NCBI RefSeq assembly: GCF_963924675.1 | Contig: NC_089234.1 | Span: 57,640,909-57,704,908 of the forward strand | Length of the DNA stretch: 64,000 nucleotides | DNA from: Phocoena phocoena | Lineage: Eukaryota > Chordata > Mammalia > Artiodactyla > Phocoenidae | Reading direction: 5' to 3' | Part shown: positions 11,926-23,370 of the stretch, in pieces | Position numbering within the stretch: position 1 is the first letter of the stretch | Layout of the letters: each line of letters starts with the position of its first letter | Notes under the pieces: model-generated | Databases searched by the model: none | What the model saw: the letters and a program-made list of their open reading frames with translations, nothing else | Told to the model about the DNA's origin: nothing | Program-made: the position numbers and the translations under genes

Positions 11926-12683
11926 ATGTCATCGAATTGGAATCATACAGTATGTAGCCTTTTCAGATTGGCTTCTTTCACTTAGTCATATGCATTTAAG
12001 GCTCCGCCAAGTCTTTTCATGGCTTATTTCTTTTTAGCACTGAATAACGTTCCACTGTCTGGATGTACCACAGTTTATTTAACCATTCACCTACTGAAGG
12101 ACCTGTTGGTTGCTAACACGTTTGGGCAATTATGATTGAAGCTGCTATAAACATTCAAGTGCATGTTTCTGTGTGTACCTAAGGTTTCAGCTCCTTTGGG
12201 TACATCCCAAGGAGCTTGATTGCGGGATCACATGGTAAGAGTATACTTAGTTTGGTAAGAAACTGCCAAACTGTCTTCCAAAGTGGCTGTACTGTTCCGC
12301 ATTCCAAGGAGCAGTGAATGAGCGCTCCTGTGCCTCTACACCCTCGCCAGCATTTGGTGGTGTCAGTGCTCCAGATTGTGGCCATTCTGATACATGTGCA
12401 GTAGTATCTCGTTGTTTTAGTTTTCATTTTCTTGATTACATAGGATGTGGAGCATCTTTTGATGTACTTATCTGCCATCGTGTGTCTTCTCTGGTGAGGT
12501 GCCCGTCAAGGTCTTTGGCATATTTTTTAGTCAAGTTTTTCTCTCATTAAGTTTTAAGAATTCTTTGTATATTTTAGAAAACATCTTTTATCAGTTGGGT
12601 CTTTCGCAGATATTTTCTCCTGGTCTGCCGCTTATCTTCTCATTCTCTTGACACTGTCTTTTGTAGAGCACAAGCTTTTAATT

Positions 12684-12954
12684 ATTTTTTTAATTAAAAG
12701 TATAGTTGATTTAGAACATATTAGTTTCAGGTTGCAGCATAGTAGTTCAGTATTTTCACAGATTATACAGACTCACAGACATAGAAAACAAACCTGTGGT
12801 TACCAAAAGGGAGGGGGAAGAGGAGAGGGATAAATTAGGGGCATGGGATTAACAGAAACTACTATGCATAAAATAGATAAGCAACAAGGATATTCTGTAT
12901 TAGCACAGGGAATTATAGCCATTATCTTGTAATAACGTATAATGGAGTATAACC
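12684..12954 (-). mobile_element. L1 insertion with 5' inversion (twin-priming structure)
   Basis: The left part (12684 to about 12766) is a minus-strand L1 3' end (ttaattaaaagtatagttgatttag). The right part (about 12767-12954) is L1 3' sequence read in the opposite direction (gactcacagacatagaaaacaa, agcacagggaattatagcc). Both lie between a 15 bp target-site duplication with one mismatch (cacaagcttttaatt at 12669-12683, cacaagtttttaatt at 12955-12969). This is the expected product of twin priming during L1 integration. The host is the older L1 at 11230-15415. Confidence 0.88.
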
Positions 12955-15415
12955 CACAAGTTTTTAATTTTAATGAAGTCCAGCTTCTCAATTATTTCTT
13001 TCACAGGTCATGAATTTTTAGATATAACACCAAAGACATCACCATATCCAAGATCATGTAGGTTTTCTCCTATGTTATCTTCTAGGAGTTTTATAGTTTC
13101 TCCTTTTGCTCTGAGGTCTACGATCCATTTTGAGTTAATTTTTGTGAAGGGTGTAAGGTCTAGATTCATTATTTTGCATGTGGCTGTCCAGTTGCTCCAG
13201 CCCCATTTGTTGCAAAGACTATAATTGCCCCATTATATTCCCTTTGCTCCTGTGTCAAACATCAGCGTATTTATGTGGGTCTATTTCTGAGCTCTTTGCT
13301 CCGTTCCACTGCTCTTTCTTTCGCCATATCTGTCTTGAGCACTGCAACTTTACAGTAAGTCTTGAAGCTGGGTTGTATCTGACATCCAACTTTGTTGTTC
13401 TCCTTTGATATTGTGTTGGTTATTCTCAGTCTCCTGCCCGTCCGTATATAAACTGTACAATCAGTTTGTTGACATCCACAAAGTAACTTTCTGGGATCTT
13501 GATTGAGATTACACTGCATCTACAGATCAAGAACTGACATCTTGACGATACTGATTCTTCCTATTGATGAATATGGAATATCTATTTATTCAACCCATCT
13601 TTGGTATCTTTCAACAGAGTTTTATAGTTTTCCTCATACAGATCTTGCACAGTTTTTGTTAGATTCATATCTAAGTATTTAATGGGGGGTGGTTGTTATT
13701 GTAAATGGTAGTGTGTTTTTTATTTCAAATTCCAGTTGTCCACTGATGGCATATATGAAAGCAACTGAGTTTTATATATTAACCTTGTATTCTGCAACCT
13801 TGCTATAATTGTTTATTACTTCCAGGCGCTCTGGTTAATTCAGATTTTCTACATAGATGATTGTGTCATCTGTGAACAAAATTTTATGTGTTCCTTCCCA
13901 AACTTTTATTTCCTTTTCTTGTCTAATTGCATTAGCTAGGACTTCCAGTACGATATTGAGAAGCAGAGGTATGACAGGAAATCCCTGCCTTGTTCCTGAT
14001 CTCAGTGAGAAAGTTTTCAGTTTCTTACCATAAAGTATAAAGTTAGCTGTAGGGTTTTTTGGTAGGTATTTTTACCAAGTTGAAGAAGTTCTCCTCTATT
14101 TCTAGTCTACTGAGAGTTTTTATCATAAATGGGTGCTGGATTTTGTCAAGTGCTTTTTCAACATCTATTGATGTGATCATATGATTTTTCTTCTTTAGCC
14201 TATTAGATGTATTGGATTATATTAGTTGATTTTCAACTGTTGAGCCAGTCTTGCATACCTGGGATAAATTCCACTTGGTTGTGGTGTGTCATTCCTTTTA
14301 TATGCCACTGGATTCAATTAGCTAATATTCTGTCGCACATTTTTGTATCTGCGTTCATGAGACACATTAGTCTGTAGTTTTCTTATAATGTATTTGCCTA
14401 TTTTCGGTATTTGAGTATTTCTGGTCTCACAGAATGAGTTAAGTGTTCCCTCTGCTTCTACCTTCCAAAAGCGACTGTAAAGAATTAGTATTTCTCCCTT
14501 AAATGTTTGGTAGAATTCACCAGTGATCCATCTGGGCTTGGTGCTTTCTCTTTGTGAAGGTTATTAATTGTTAATTTTTAATAGATATAGAGCTCTTCAG
14601 ATTATCTATTACCTCTTGTGTGACTTCTGGCAGATTGTCCTTCAAAAAATTGGTCCATTTCACATAGGTTATCAAATTTGTGTGCATAGATTTATTCACA
14701 GTATTTTTTATTATCTTTTTAAACTCCAGGAAATCTAGAGAGATGTCCCCTCTTTCATTTCTGATATTAATAATTTGTATCCTCTCTCTTTTTTTTTCTT
14801 AGCCTGACCAAAGGCATATCAATTTCATCGGTCTTTCCAAAGAACGAACTTTCGGCTTCATTGATTTTCTCTACTGATTTCCTGTTTTCAGTTTCATTTA
14901 TTTCTAATCTAATTTTTTTTCTTTTCTTTTCTCCTGTTTACTTTAGATTTAATTTGATCTTCCTTTTCAAGTTTCCTAAGGCAAAACTTAGATTATTGAT
15001 TTAATATCTTTCTAGTAAATACATTCAATGCTATAAATTTATCTCTAAGCACTGCTTTTGCTGCATCCCACAAATTTTGATAAGCTATATTTATTCAAAA
15101 CATTTAAAAATTTCTCTTAAAATTTCTTCTTTGACCCACGTTATTTAGAAATTTGTTGTTTACTTACAAGTACTTTGGGATCTTTCGGCAATCTTTGTTA
15201 CCGATTTCTAGTTTAATTCTAAATGGTCTAAGAGCAGATATTACATGATTACTATTATTTTAAACTTGTTAAGGTGTTTTTTATGGCCCAGAATGTTGTC
15301 TGTCTTGGTGAATGTTTCATGTCAACTTAAGAATGTGTATTCTGACGTTGGATGAAGTAGTCTATAGATATCCATTCTATTATATATAGTTGAGTGTTGC
15401 TGTTGTTGGGTTCCA

Positions 15416-16425
15416 CTATGTCCTTCCCAATTTTCTGCATACCATTTTTCCCAGCACCATTTACTAAAGAGACTATCCTTTCCCCAAGAGTAGTCTTGGT
15501 TCCTTGTCAAATATTAATCATATGTGGGTTTACTCCTGGGCTCTGTAGTCTGTTCCATTAGCCTATGTTTCCATTTTTATACCAGTACCATACTGTTTTG
15601 AATACTACAGCTTTATAACATAGTTTGAAATCGGAAAGTATGATGCCTCCAGCTTTGTTCTTTCTCAAGTTTGCTTCAACTATTAAGGGTTTTCTGTGGT
15701 TCTATATGAATTTTAGGATTGATTATTCTGTTTCTGTGAAATGTACCATTGGAATTTTGATAGGAATTGCACTGAAGCTACAGATGGCATTGGGTAGTAT
15801 GGACATTTTAACAATATTAACTCTTCCCATCTGTGAACACATGATATCTTTTCATTTACTTGTGTCTTCAATCTCTTTCATCAATACCGTACAGTTTTTG
15901 GTGTCTACATCTTTCACTTCCTTGGTTAAAATTATCCTTAAGTATTTCATCGTTTCTGATACTACTGTCAATGAGAATTTTTTTGCAGATAGTTCATTGT
16001 TAGTGTAGAGAAAGGCAACAAGTTTTTTTGTGTTTATTTTGTATCCTGAAACTTTACTGAATTCATTTATTAGTTCTAATGGTTTTTTGGTGGAGCCCTT
16101 AGGATTTTCTATATACAAGATCATGTCATCAGCAGACAATTTTATTCCTTCTTTTCCAATTTGGATGTCTTTCCTTTCTGTTCCTTGCCTAATGGTTTTG
16201 GGAAGGGCTTGCAGGACTATGTTGAGTGGGCACCTTTGTCTTCTTCCTGATCTAAGAGGGAAATACTTCAACCTTTCACCACTAAGTATGATGTTAGCTA
16301 TGGGCTTGTGAGATTTGGCCTTTATTTTGTTGAAATATGTTCCTTCTATACCCAATTTGAGAGTTTTTATCATGAAAACATGCTGAATTTGTCTAATGCT
16401 TTTTCTACATCTATTGAGATACAGA
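15416..16425 (-). mobile_element. Second L1 ORF2 (RT) fragment, minus strand
   Basis: This block repeats, in the same orientation but with strong divergence, the RT region already present at about 13180-14180, so it comes from another L1. A 192-codon frame on the minus strand (16430 to 15852) still reads as [19 protein letters not shown], with the conserved palm motif changed to SADD (16125-16136), then [21 protein letters not shown]. The frame has no start or 3' continuation and cannot form a functional enzyme. Confidence 0.88.
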
Positions 16426-17700
16426 TCCAAGTTTCTGACCTACATCATTCTCCTCTCTAAAGAAGTTATTTTAAGATTTCTTACAAGGCAGGTCTACTGC
16501 TAACAAATTTCCTCAATTTTTGTTTGTCTGGGAAAGTATTTCTCCTTTACTCTTGAAGGATAATTTCACAAGGTACAAAATTCTACGCTGGGTTTTTTTT
16601 CTTCCTCTCAACACTTTAACTATCTCACCCCACTCTTTTTGCATGGTTTCTAAGAAGAAATTAAATGTAATTCTTATCTTTGCTCCTCCACAGGTTAATT
16701 GTTTTTTTTCCTTTGGCTTCTCTCAAGATTTTTTTCTTTAAATTTCATTTTCTATAGTTCAAAAATGATGTAACTATGTGTAATTTTTTGGCATTTATCC
16801 TGCTTGGTGTTATCTGAGCTTCTTGGACCTGTGGTTTGATATATGAAATTAATTTAGAGGAAATTATTATTGTTTCAATATTGTTTCTTTCTTCTTTTCT
16901 AGTATTCCCACGACGGGCAAGTTATATGTTTTGTAGTTATCCTACAGTTCTTTTTTTTTCAGTCTTTTTTCTATTTGCTTTTCAATGTTAGAGATTTCTA
17001 TTGAGATATCCTCAAGGTCAGAGATTCTTCCCTCAGCTGTGTCCTGTCTACTAATAAGCCCATCAAAGGCATTCTTCATTTCTATTTGTGTTTTTGATCT
17101 CTAGCATTTCTTCTTGGTTCTTAGAATTTCCATCCCTCTGCTTACATTGCTCATCTGTTCTTGCATTCAGTCTACTTTATCCATTAGACGGCTTAGTACA
17201 TGAGTTATAGTAGTTTTAAATTCCTGATCTGATAATGTCCACATCCCTGCCTTATCAGTCTGATTCTGAGACTTGCTCTATCTCTTCCAACTGTGTTTTC
17301 TGCCTTTTAGTATGTCTTGTAATTTTTTTCTTGATAACAGCACAAGGCACTAGGGAAAAGCAACTTCTGTAAGTAGGCACTTAGTAATATTTGAGGGGAA
17401 GGGAAGTAATATGTGAGGGGAAGGGAAGTATTTTCTAATTCTATTATTAGCTTTCAGTCTTTTAGTTTCAGAGCTTGTGCCTCTGGACTGTAAACTTCAC
17501 ATGTGCTTCTCACTTTTTCTAGACAGGCTGGCTAGAGTAGGCTGTAGCTGGGTTTGTTAAGAATAGAATGCTCTGGCATATTTCAAAATCATTCCTTTCC
17601 CCCTCCTCCTGCCAGAAGCATGATGATATTTTTCTCCACTTTCACTGTGAAAACCGGGTAGAGTTCCAGGAGGTAAAAGTCCCAGGAGTGTGGAGGGCCA
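16426..17700 (-). mobile_element. L1 5'-region-like remnant, minus strand
   Basis: T-rich sequence resembling the reversed 5' part of an old L1 (gcaggtctactgctaacaaattt; gtttgtctgggaaagtatttctcc; cttgatctgataatgtccacatcc; tatgtcttgtaatttttttcttg). No intact ORF. A 22 bp direct duplication (taatatttgaggggaagggaag and a near copy) lies at 17386-17428. The right boundary is unclear. Confidence 0.6.
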
Positions 17701-18004
17701 CTCAACGACTGGGTCCCTGTAGATGGTTATTCAGTCTCATGAGTTGTCCACACTGAACCTCCAGCAATTCGTCATTTACAATGGAGGTTCCTCTACCCAG
17801 GCACTGGTCCCCAGGGAGGTTGCTCCTCTGCTAAGGTGAGATTCTCTGTACTTGCCTGTCTTGCCAGTTTTGAGGGCACTAATCTACCCTGTGACCTCAC
17901 TTTTCTTATGGATCTAAGTAGAGTTGATTTCTCAGTTTGTTCAGCTTTTTAGCTGTTAGGAAGTGGGAACCCTCCAAGCTTGTTACATGTTGGACCAGAA
18001 ACCT
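17701..18004. other. Unassigned sequence between L1 fragments
   Basis: May continue the L1 5' remnant on the left. No gene or confident repeat seen. Confidence 0.35.
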
Positions 18005-18495
18005 GAAGTCTTCTCTCTTAACTGAGGTAAAATTCACATCATAGAAAATTAACTATTTTAAAGTTAACAATTAAATAGCATTTAGTGCATTTACAATGTT
18101 GTACAACTATCACCCCTATCTAGTTCCAAAATATTTTCAGCATCTTAAAAGAAAACTCCATTCCCATTAAGCAGTCCCTCCCTCCGCAGCCCCTGGCAAC
18201 CACTAATCTACTTTTCTTTAATTTTACTGAAGTATAGTCGATTTACAAAGTTTGCCACTAATCTACTTTCTATCTCTATGGATTTACCTATGCTCAATAT
18301 TTCATACAAATGGAATAATAAAACACGTCAACTGTTTTGTCCAGCTTCTTTAACTTAGCATAATGTTTTTAAAATTTGTCTACACTGCAGCATGTATCAG
18401 TACTTCATTCCTTTTCAGGATTGAATAATATTACATTATATGGATATACCACATTTGGTTCGTTCATTCATCAGTTGATGCAATGTCTTTGCTTT
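18005..18495 (-). mobile_element. L1M-type 3' UTR, minus strand
   Basis: Matches the reversed L1ME/L1MD-type 3' end (gaggtaaaattcacatcatag; gttgtacaactatcacccctatc; cctggcaaccactaatctac; gcatgtatcagtacttcattcc; atggatataccacattt). It hosts the 40 bp L1 stub at 18215-18254. Confidence 0.88.
18215..18254 (-). mobile_element. 40 bp L1 3'-end stub with target-site duplication
   Basis: The 40 bp insert (starting tctttaattttactgaag, ending atttacaaagtttg) is the reverse complement of an L1 3' terminus. It is flanked by the perfect 15 bp duplication ccactaatctacttt at 18200-18214 and 18255-18269. Without the insert and one duplicate, the host L1 3' UTR reads continuously. Confidence 0.85.
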
Positions 18496-19015
18496 CCCAC
18501 TATCCAGAACAGAAAAGCTAAAGTGTCCTCAGGGCCTAGTCACCCCCAGCACGACCTCTCAGGCCCATCCACTCTGACCCCATACAATACACATTCTGAA
18601 CAGACATTACAAAGACCACCTGCTCCAGCCCCTCCACATGAGGACCCTGATCTTCCTCATACGAAGAGACAGAGAAACTTACGACACGTGGAGACTGACA
18701 TTCTGCGGTTTAGTTGTTAGATTTGAAAAAGAGAGGATGAATATAGTCGGAAAAGTGGTAGAATCTTGTCTTGGGAACCAAGGAGGAGAAAAGAAAAAAA
18801 CAGGTAAAAGGTGGTTGCCTTTGAATCAATTGTACCTTGAGCAAGAGTAAAGCTAAGCTGCATAGTTTACGTTCTGGAAAACAAAGAAATACCCCCGAAA
18901 CAGAAACAATCACTCTAATTATAACAACAGCATGATTTCAGAAGCTCAGGAAGGCTCCTGAGTAAACTACCAAGAGAAATAGGTCCACTTTTACCATTCA
19001 ACGTCTTCTTGCCCA
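18496..19015. other. Single-copy-like sequence, nothing recognised
   Basis: A plus-strand frame at 18376-18720 (114 codons) overlaps the L1 end and has no recognisable domain. No repeat identified. Confidence 0.4.
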
Positions 19016-19646
19016 CTGTCATAGATAAATCATGCCCCCCAACCCTGCAAGAGGTACACACCCTCATCCCTAGAACCTGTGACTATTACCTCACAGAGCA
19101 ACAGGGACTCTGCTCGGGTGATTCAATGAAGAATCTAGCCAAGGGGAGATTATCCAGATGGGCCCAATATAAGTGCAAGGATCCTTTATAAAAGCACTTC
19201 TCAAGGGGTGGGATAGGGAGGGTGGGAGGGAGGGAGACGCAAGAGGGAAGAGATATCGGAACGTATGTATATATATAACTGATTCATTTTGTTGTAAAGC
19301 AGAAACTAACACACCATTGTAAAGCAATTATACTCCAATAAAGATGTTAAAAAAAATAAAAAAGAGCACTGCTCAGAGTCCACGAAGGAGATGTGAAAAC
19401 AGAAGCAGAGGCTGGAGTGCTGCAGGGTCACAAGCCAAGGAATGAGGGCAGCCTCTAGAAGCTGGAAAGGTAAGGAAACAGCTCTCCCCTAGAGCCTCTA
19501 GTAGGAACACAGCCCCGCCAACACCTTGATTAGCTCAGTAAGACCTATTTTGGACTTCTGACCTCCAAAGTATAAGATAATAAGTTTGGGTCATTTTAAG
19601 TCACTTAGTTGGTGGTAATTTCTACAGCAGCAATAGGAAACTAACA
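19016..19646 (+). mobile_element. MLT1-type (ERVL-MaLR) solo LTR, split by an L1 tail
   Basis: Left part: tgtcatagataaatcatgcccccc through cagatgggcccaatataag. Right part: cagaagcagaggctggagtg, cagccccgccaacaccttgat, ttttggacttctgacctcc, ending gaaactaaca. This order matches MLT1 LTRs. No internal retroviral genes accompany it, so it is a solo LTR. Divided by the L1 at 19204-19364. Confidence 0.8.
19204..19364 (+). mobile_element. 5'-truncated L1 3' end, recent type
   Basis: About 160 bp of the cetartiodactyl L1 3' UTR: the G-rich tract (ggtgggagggagggagacgc), gcagaaactaacacaccattg, ctccaataaagatg (AATAAA signal) and a poly-A tail. Target-site duplication agcacttctca / agcactgctca (one mismatch) at 19193-19203 and 19365-19375, inside the MLT1 LTR. 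Confidence 0.92.
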
Positions 19647-19822
19647 AACCCATCAAAAATACTCAGCTTTCCTGCAGTTTACGAACCTGTCACCAACATG
19701 TGTTAAGGTAGGTGCTTTGTGAAGTTGGTTGTTCACCTCGGGGATGATATCTGTGCCTTCCTGATATAATGTTTTGTCTGCATGTAAGACAGCAAGCCAA
19801 CACACATGCAAAAGAAAGAACT

Positions 19823-19851
19823 GGGAGGGAGGGAGGGAGGGAGGGAGGGAG
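19823..19851 (+). repeat. (GGGA)n microsatellite
   Basis: About seven consecutive ggga units. The G-triplets make it a candidate G-quadruplex-forming tract on the plus strand. Confidence 0.95.
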
Positions 19852-20356
19852 AAGGGGAGTGTGTGTGCCCACGCGTGCAAGCATATAAGGAAACCTGAAA
19901 TTAGAAACAAAAATTGACCCTGAAGTTTGTTAGAACTGGAATGGGGGGAAAAAACCATAAGGATCACAAATTATTTTCATCTGCCATAAAACATTTCACA
20001 GCACCGTCAAATCAGATGGGCCCTGGTGAAAGGTTTTAATAGGCAACCACCGGTATGGTAAAGCTCAGAAAATGAACTTTCAATTCCCCTAAATTTCCAG
20101 TTAAATGAATCTGATTCTCTCCACAGAGAGGGAATTCAACTCCCCCAGACCAAGAAAAACCCCTTTTCCACATAACAAGTGATAGAGTAAAGATAAAACT
20201 TGGCTAGCAATGACTTCGTTACTCTTGTTGCAAACCATCTGTCAAATTTTGTTTAACAAGTAGGGTAAATTCAAGAGAAATAAATAACAGTTTTCTGCAA
20301 ACCCTCATGTCCACACAGGTATACTTTAAATGAGCTATGCTTGACATAAAGCATGC

Positions 20357-20395
20357 AAACACACGCGCACACACACACACTCACACGCACACACT
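20357..20395 (+). repeat. (CA)n-rich microsatellite, interrupted
   Basis: Alternating ca/ac units with gcgc and tcac interruptions, which usually stabilise such tracts. Confidence 0.9.
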
Positions 20396-20549
20396 TACTT
20401 TCTCAATTTCCTGGCAATGTACTCTTGGTTAAATACACAACCATGAAGCACAGAGAGATACAAATAATTCTTCCTCCTCCCTCCCTCCCCCCTCCTCACC
20501 CCACTTGCTCCCTCCCTCCCATCTTGTTCCTCTGGGAACTCAGACCCAA

Positions 20550-22721
20550 ACCAGTTCTGCTCCTTCCCAGCTGCCAGTTCCCAAGAACCCTCACAACCAC
20601 AGTCCTTTTAAGACCAACAGCACATAAATCAGCCACAACAACTAACTCAACTTCAAACCAACCCGTTCCAACATTAATAGTGCCTAAGTTGTCAATAAAC
20701 CTATATTTAGCTTCTCCTGTTTTTATGTGTATCTTATTTATAAATTACTAATGCTTTTCCTGGAGCAAAATGGTCAGAGTAATAGTCTACACTGAGCCCT
20801 ATTCCAACAGCTAAAAAAGAAAAAAAAAGTCCAGTTCAAATTGAGTCAAGGAGAGAGAACTATTAGCTGTGACTATACAGGCATGTCCCAACTCTGCCTA
20901 GTCTGCAGTACCTACACTTTCCATCCCACCTACCAGGAAGCAGGCAGGACTATGTGGGCTTTATGCCGCAGTCAATCAGACAGACGGAAAGTGCAAGTCA
21001 CCGCTCCGAGGAGCCCTTCTATCTGGCTGTGCGTATTCTTCAGACGACAGTATTGATACGCTGGTCCAAACTGAAGGAAGTGTAGAGGTGGTGGTTTTAT
21101 ACTAAGTGAGACCTGACTACAAACCAGGTACATGACCAAACTGTCCAGCCCCTCAGGAATGTGAAGAACTTGCAGAAGCAATAGTCCTCTCTTTCCCAAA
21201 CTTCAGAACAAGCTAGAATGTGGTGCTCGCTGGAGGAGATGAAAAAGTGAGCTACTTGCAGAAGAAAGCAGAAGAGGAAGGAGTCAAGATTTAACATGAT
21301 GTTCCAGTTCTTTCTTTGTCCAGAAACCACAAGACCCAATTCTCTCCCACAGGAAGCTCTCCATCTAATGGGTTTGGAAGACGCAGTGGCATATAAAGGG
21401 GACATAGGAAAAGGATGACAATCCAAGTGTCTTGAGCCATTTGGCTTAAAGGAAACTTTCTCCTTCTGATTCCTAGTTAAAGTAGTTCAAAACATGGGTT
21501 GCTCTTATAGAATCTGGGGGACAGGACCATTGCACGGATGAGTAATGTCTGTCATCCTGGGATTAGCCAAATACCTCTGGGACGCCAGGCCTTCCCCAAG
21601 CTGGCCCAATTTGCCAACAGGCACAAGGGGTGCCACCTTCCACAGCGCCAAAACACACTGAGGGAGAAAGCTGCAACCAGAATCCTAGTTTTCTCACTCC
21701 TCCTTTAACTTATTTTCAGTGCATAAAAGGTGGGCTCCTCCAGAAGCCGACAGAATGTGGATACAGTGGGAGCAGGGAAAAGGAGGGTCTACTACAGTGC
21801 CACTGGCCTTTCTTTTTTTCCTCAAGGCATCCAGCTAGGGGATGAGCAGGTACAAACTTAGACCAGTGGTCTGGCTTTTACGGATGCATGGGGCTGTTTT
21901 GAAGGAGGATGACTCACTCTCCTGCCTCAGGAACCAGGCCAGCCCCACCCTTCCTGAGCTTACTCACCTCCTCGTCCAGCGCTCCCTTCTGCCTCTATGG
22001 CCAAGGTCCCCAACTCTTCCAACCTTGCCATCAGACCAGCACCCTCCTTCCCCATAGTAACTGTCACAGCCCACTGTCCATTCAGTTGGCCAAGAGAGCA
22101 AACGCAGGTTTACGACTTAGGGGGACCCATTTATGGGCACAGAGGCTTTCAGACTGAAGCTGTCAGATATCACCTATCCAAATCTCCATCACGCCTCAGA
22201 ATTCTGCTCAAACTCTCCTCCTTTCTCCAACAAGCCTTTCTCATATCCTCATGTGTTTAGACATCTTGGATCACCCCTCCCTCTCCCAGTGCTCTCAAGT
22301 AATCATAACAGCTTATGTATCAGGGACAAGCTTTAGTCCAAAACTATTTAAGATACAGGGCCCCTTCTCAGGGACCCACTAACATCAATACTTTTCTCTG
22401 CCTCTGACTCTCTCCTCCCCCGAGCCCAGGAAATCTCTACCTAGTACAAAGTCAGCCAGTTCTTCTATCATCACACCTTCTTCCAAATCTTTTTTCTTAT
22501 CCTGTGGCCCAAACTTCTGAGATTCAAAAGGCAGGATCAGATTTTATTTTCTGCTCTGTCATCCCTTATTGAAGAAAGTGAGAATAAAGTACCCAAGCTT
22601 ACAGAAAGGGGTGCAAAGAAATGTAGATTGAACAAGAAAAAATGAAAGATCAGTGATGATCTAATTCAATACCCTGTCAACACAAACATTTAATGAGCAC
22701 CTCTTTTCGGCTGGACACTTT
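20550..22721. other. Repeat-poor single-copy block
   Basis: About 2.2 kb in which I recognise no LINE, SINE or LTR. Several overlapping short frames (for example 21842-22057, 21909-22157 and 21997-22260) have no known domains. Could hold regulatory sequence or an unannotated exon; nothing in the sequence proves either. Confidence 0.4.
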
Positions 22722-22955
22722 TTTTTTTTTAACATCTTTATTGGAGTATAATTGCTTTACAGTGGTGTGTTAGTTTCTGCTGTACAACAAAGTGAATCAG
22801 TTATACACATACATATGTTCCCATATCTCTTCCCTCTTGCGTCTCCATCCCACCCACCCTCCCTAACCCACCCCTCTAGGTGGTCACAAAGCACCGAGCT
22901 GATCTCCCTGTGCTCTGCGGCTGCTTCCCACTAGCTATCTATTTTACGTTTGGTA
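22722..22955 (-). mobile_element. 5'-truncated L1 3' end, minus strand, recent type
   Basis: The reverse complement carries the same L1 3' UTR as at 19204: poly-A, AATAAAGATG-type end (aacatctttattggagtat), cagtggtgtgttagtttctgc, and the C-rich complement of the G-rich tract. Target-site duplication gacacttt at 22714-22721 and 22956-22963. Confidence 0.92.
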
Positions 22956-23134
22956 GACACTTTCATTTGTATTCTCTCAACTGAACTCAGAGCAACCCCG
23001 TCTCCAAGTCACAGAGGAGTAAACAGACTCAGATGGCCGAGGACTTCCTCAGAGCTACACAGTCCACGTGCCCCCTCCTCACACAGGTGTACGGCCTCAA
23101 GACTAGGGCTGTGAGCTCACATATTTGTAGGGCG

Positions 23135-23370
23135 GCAAAGCGGAGTGGCTAAGAGCGAGGGGCCAGGTTTGAGTCCTACCTACCCACCACCTACTCACCG
23201 AGTACCTCCTAGCTGACCTCCCAGAGTCCATTTCCTCACCTGCAAAATGGTGATAGCAGCCATACACGTCTACTTTCCTACTTCCCACCCTCTCTCAATG
23301 GATCTTTAGAGGATTAAGTCAGTTAATACCTATAGAAGTACTTAGAATTGTGACTGGCTCAGACCGGATC
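23135..23370 (+). mobile_element. MIR SINE, plus strand
   Basis: Reads cggagtggctaagagcgagg, ggtttgagtcctacc, ctcacctgcaaaatggtgat, agaggattaagtcagttaata and gaagtacttagaattgtg, in MIR order over nearly its full length. Confidence 0.88.

Larger units (their letters stand above)
11230..15415 (-). mobile_element. L1 LINE, minus strand, 3' end to ORF2 interdomain
   Basis: Reading the minus strand, the element begins at a T-run (its poly-A complement, 11230-11250), passes through an L1M-type 3' UTR, the ORF2 C-terminus (12179-12478 encodes a CWRGC...HCSLEC zinc-knuckle-like pattern), and ORF2 RT. The RT catalytic FADD is FTDD here (13865-13876). ORF2 sequence upstream of the RT follows to about 15410. 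Many stops and frameshifts make it inactive. It is interrupted by a SINE (11631-11925) and by a 5'-inverted L1 (12684-12954). Confidence 0.9.
19647..20549. other. Single-copy-like sequence with simple repeats
   Basis: Contains the GGGA run (19823-19851), the CA-rich tract (20357-20395) and a C/T-rich stretch at 20463-20525. No gene or interspersed repeat recognised. Confidence 0.45.

Noticed and set aside
15852..16430. 192-codon minus-strand frame as a possible gene
   Set aside because: It is L1 reverse transcriptase ([14 protein letters not shown]...), with a mutated catalytic motif and no complete ORF2.
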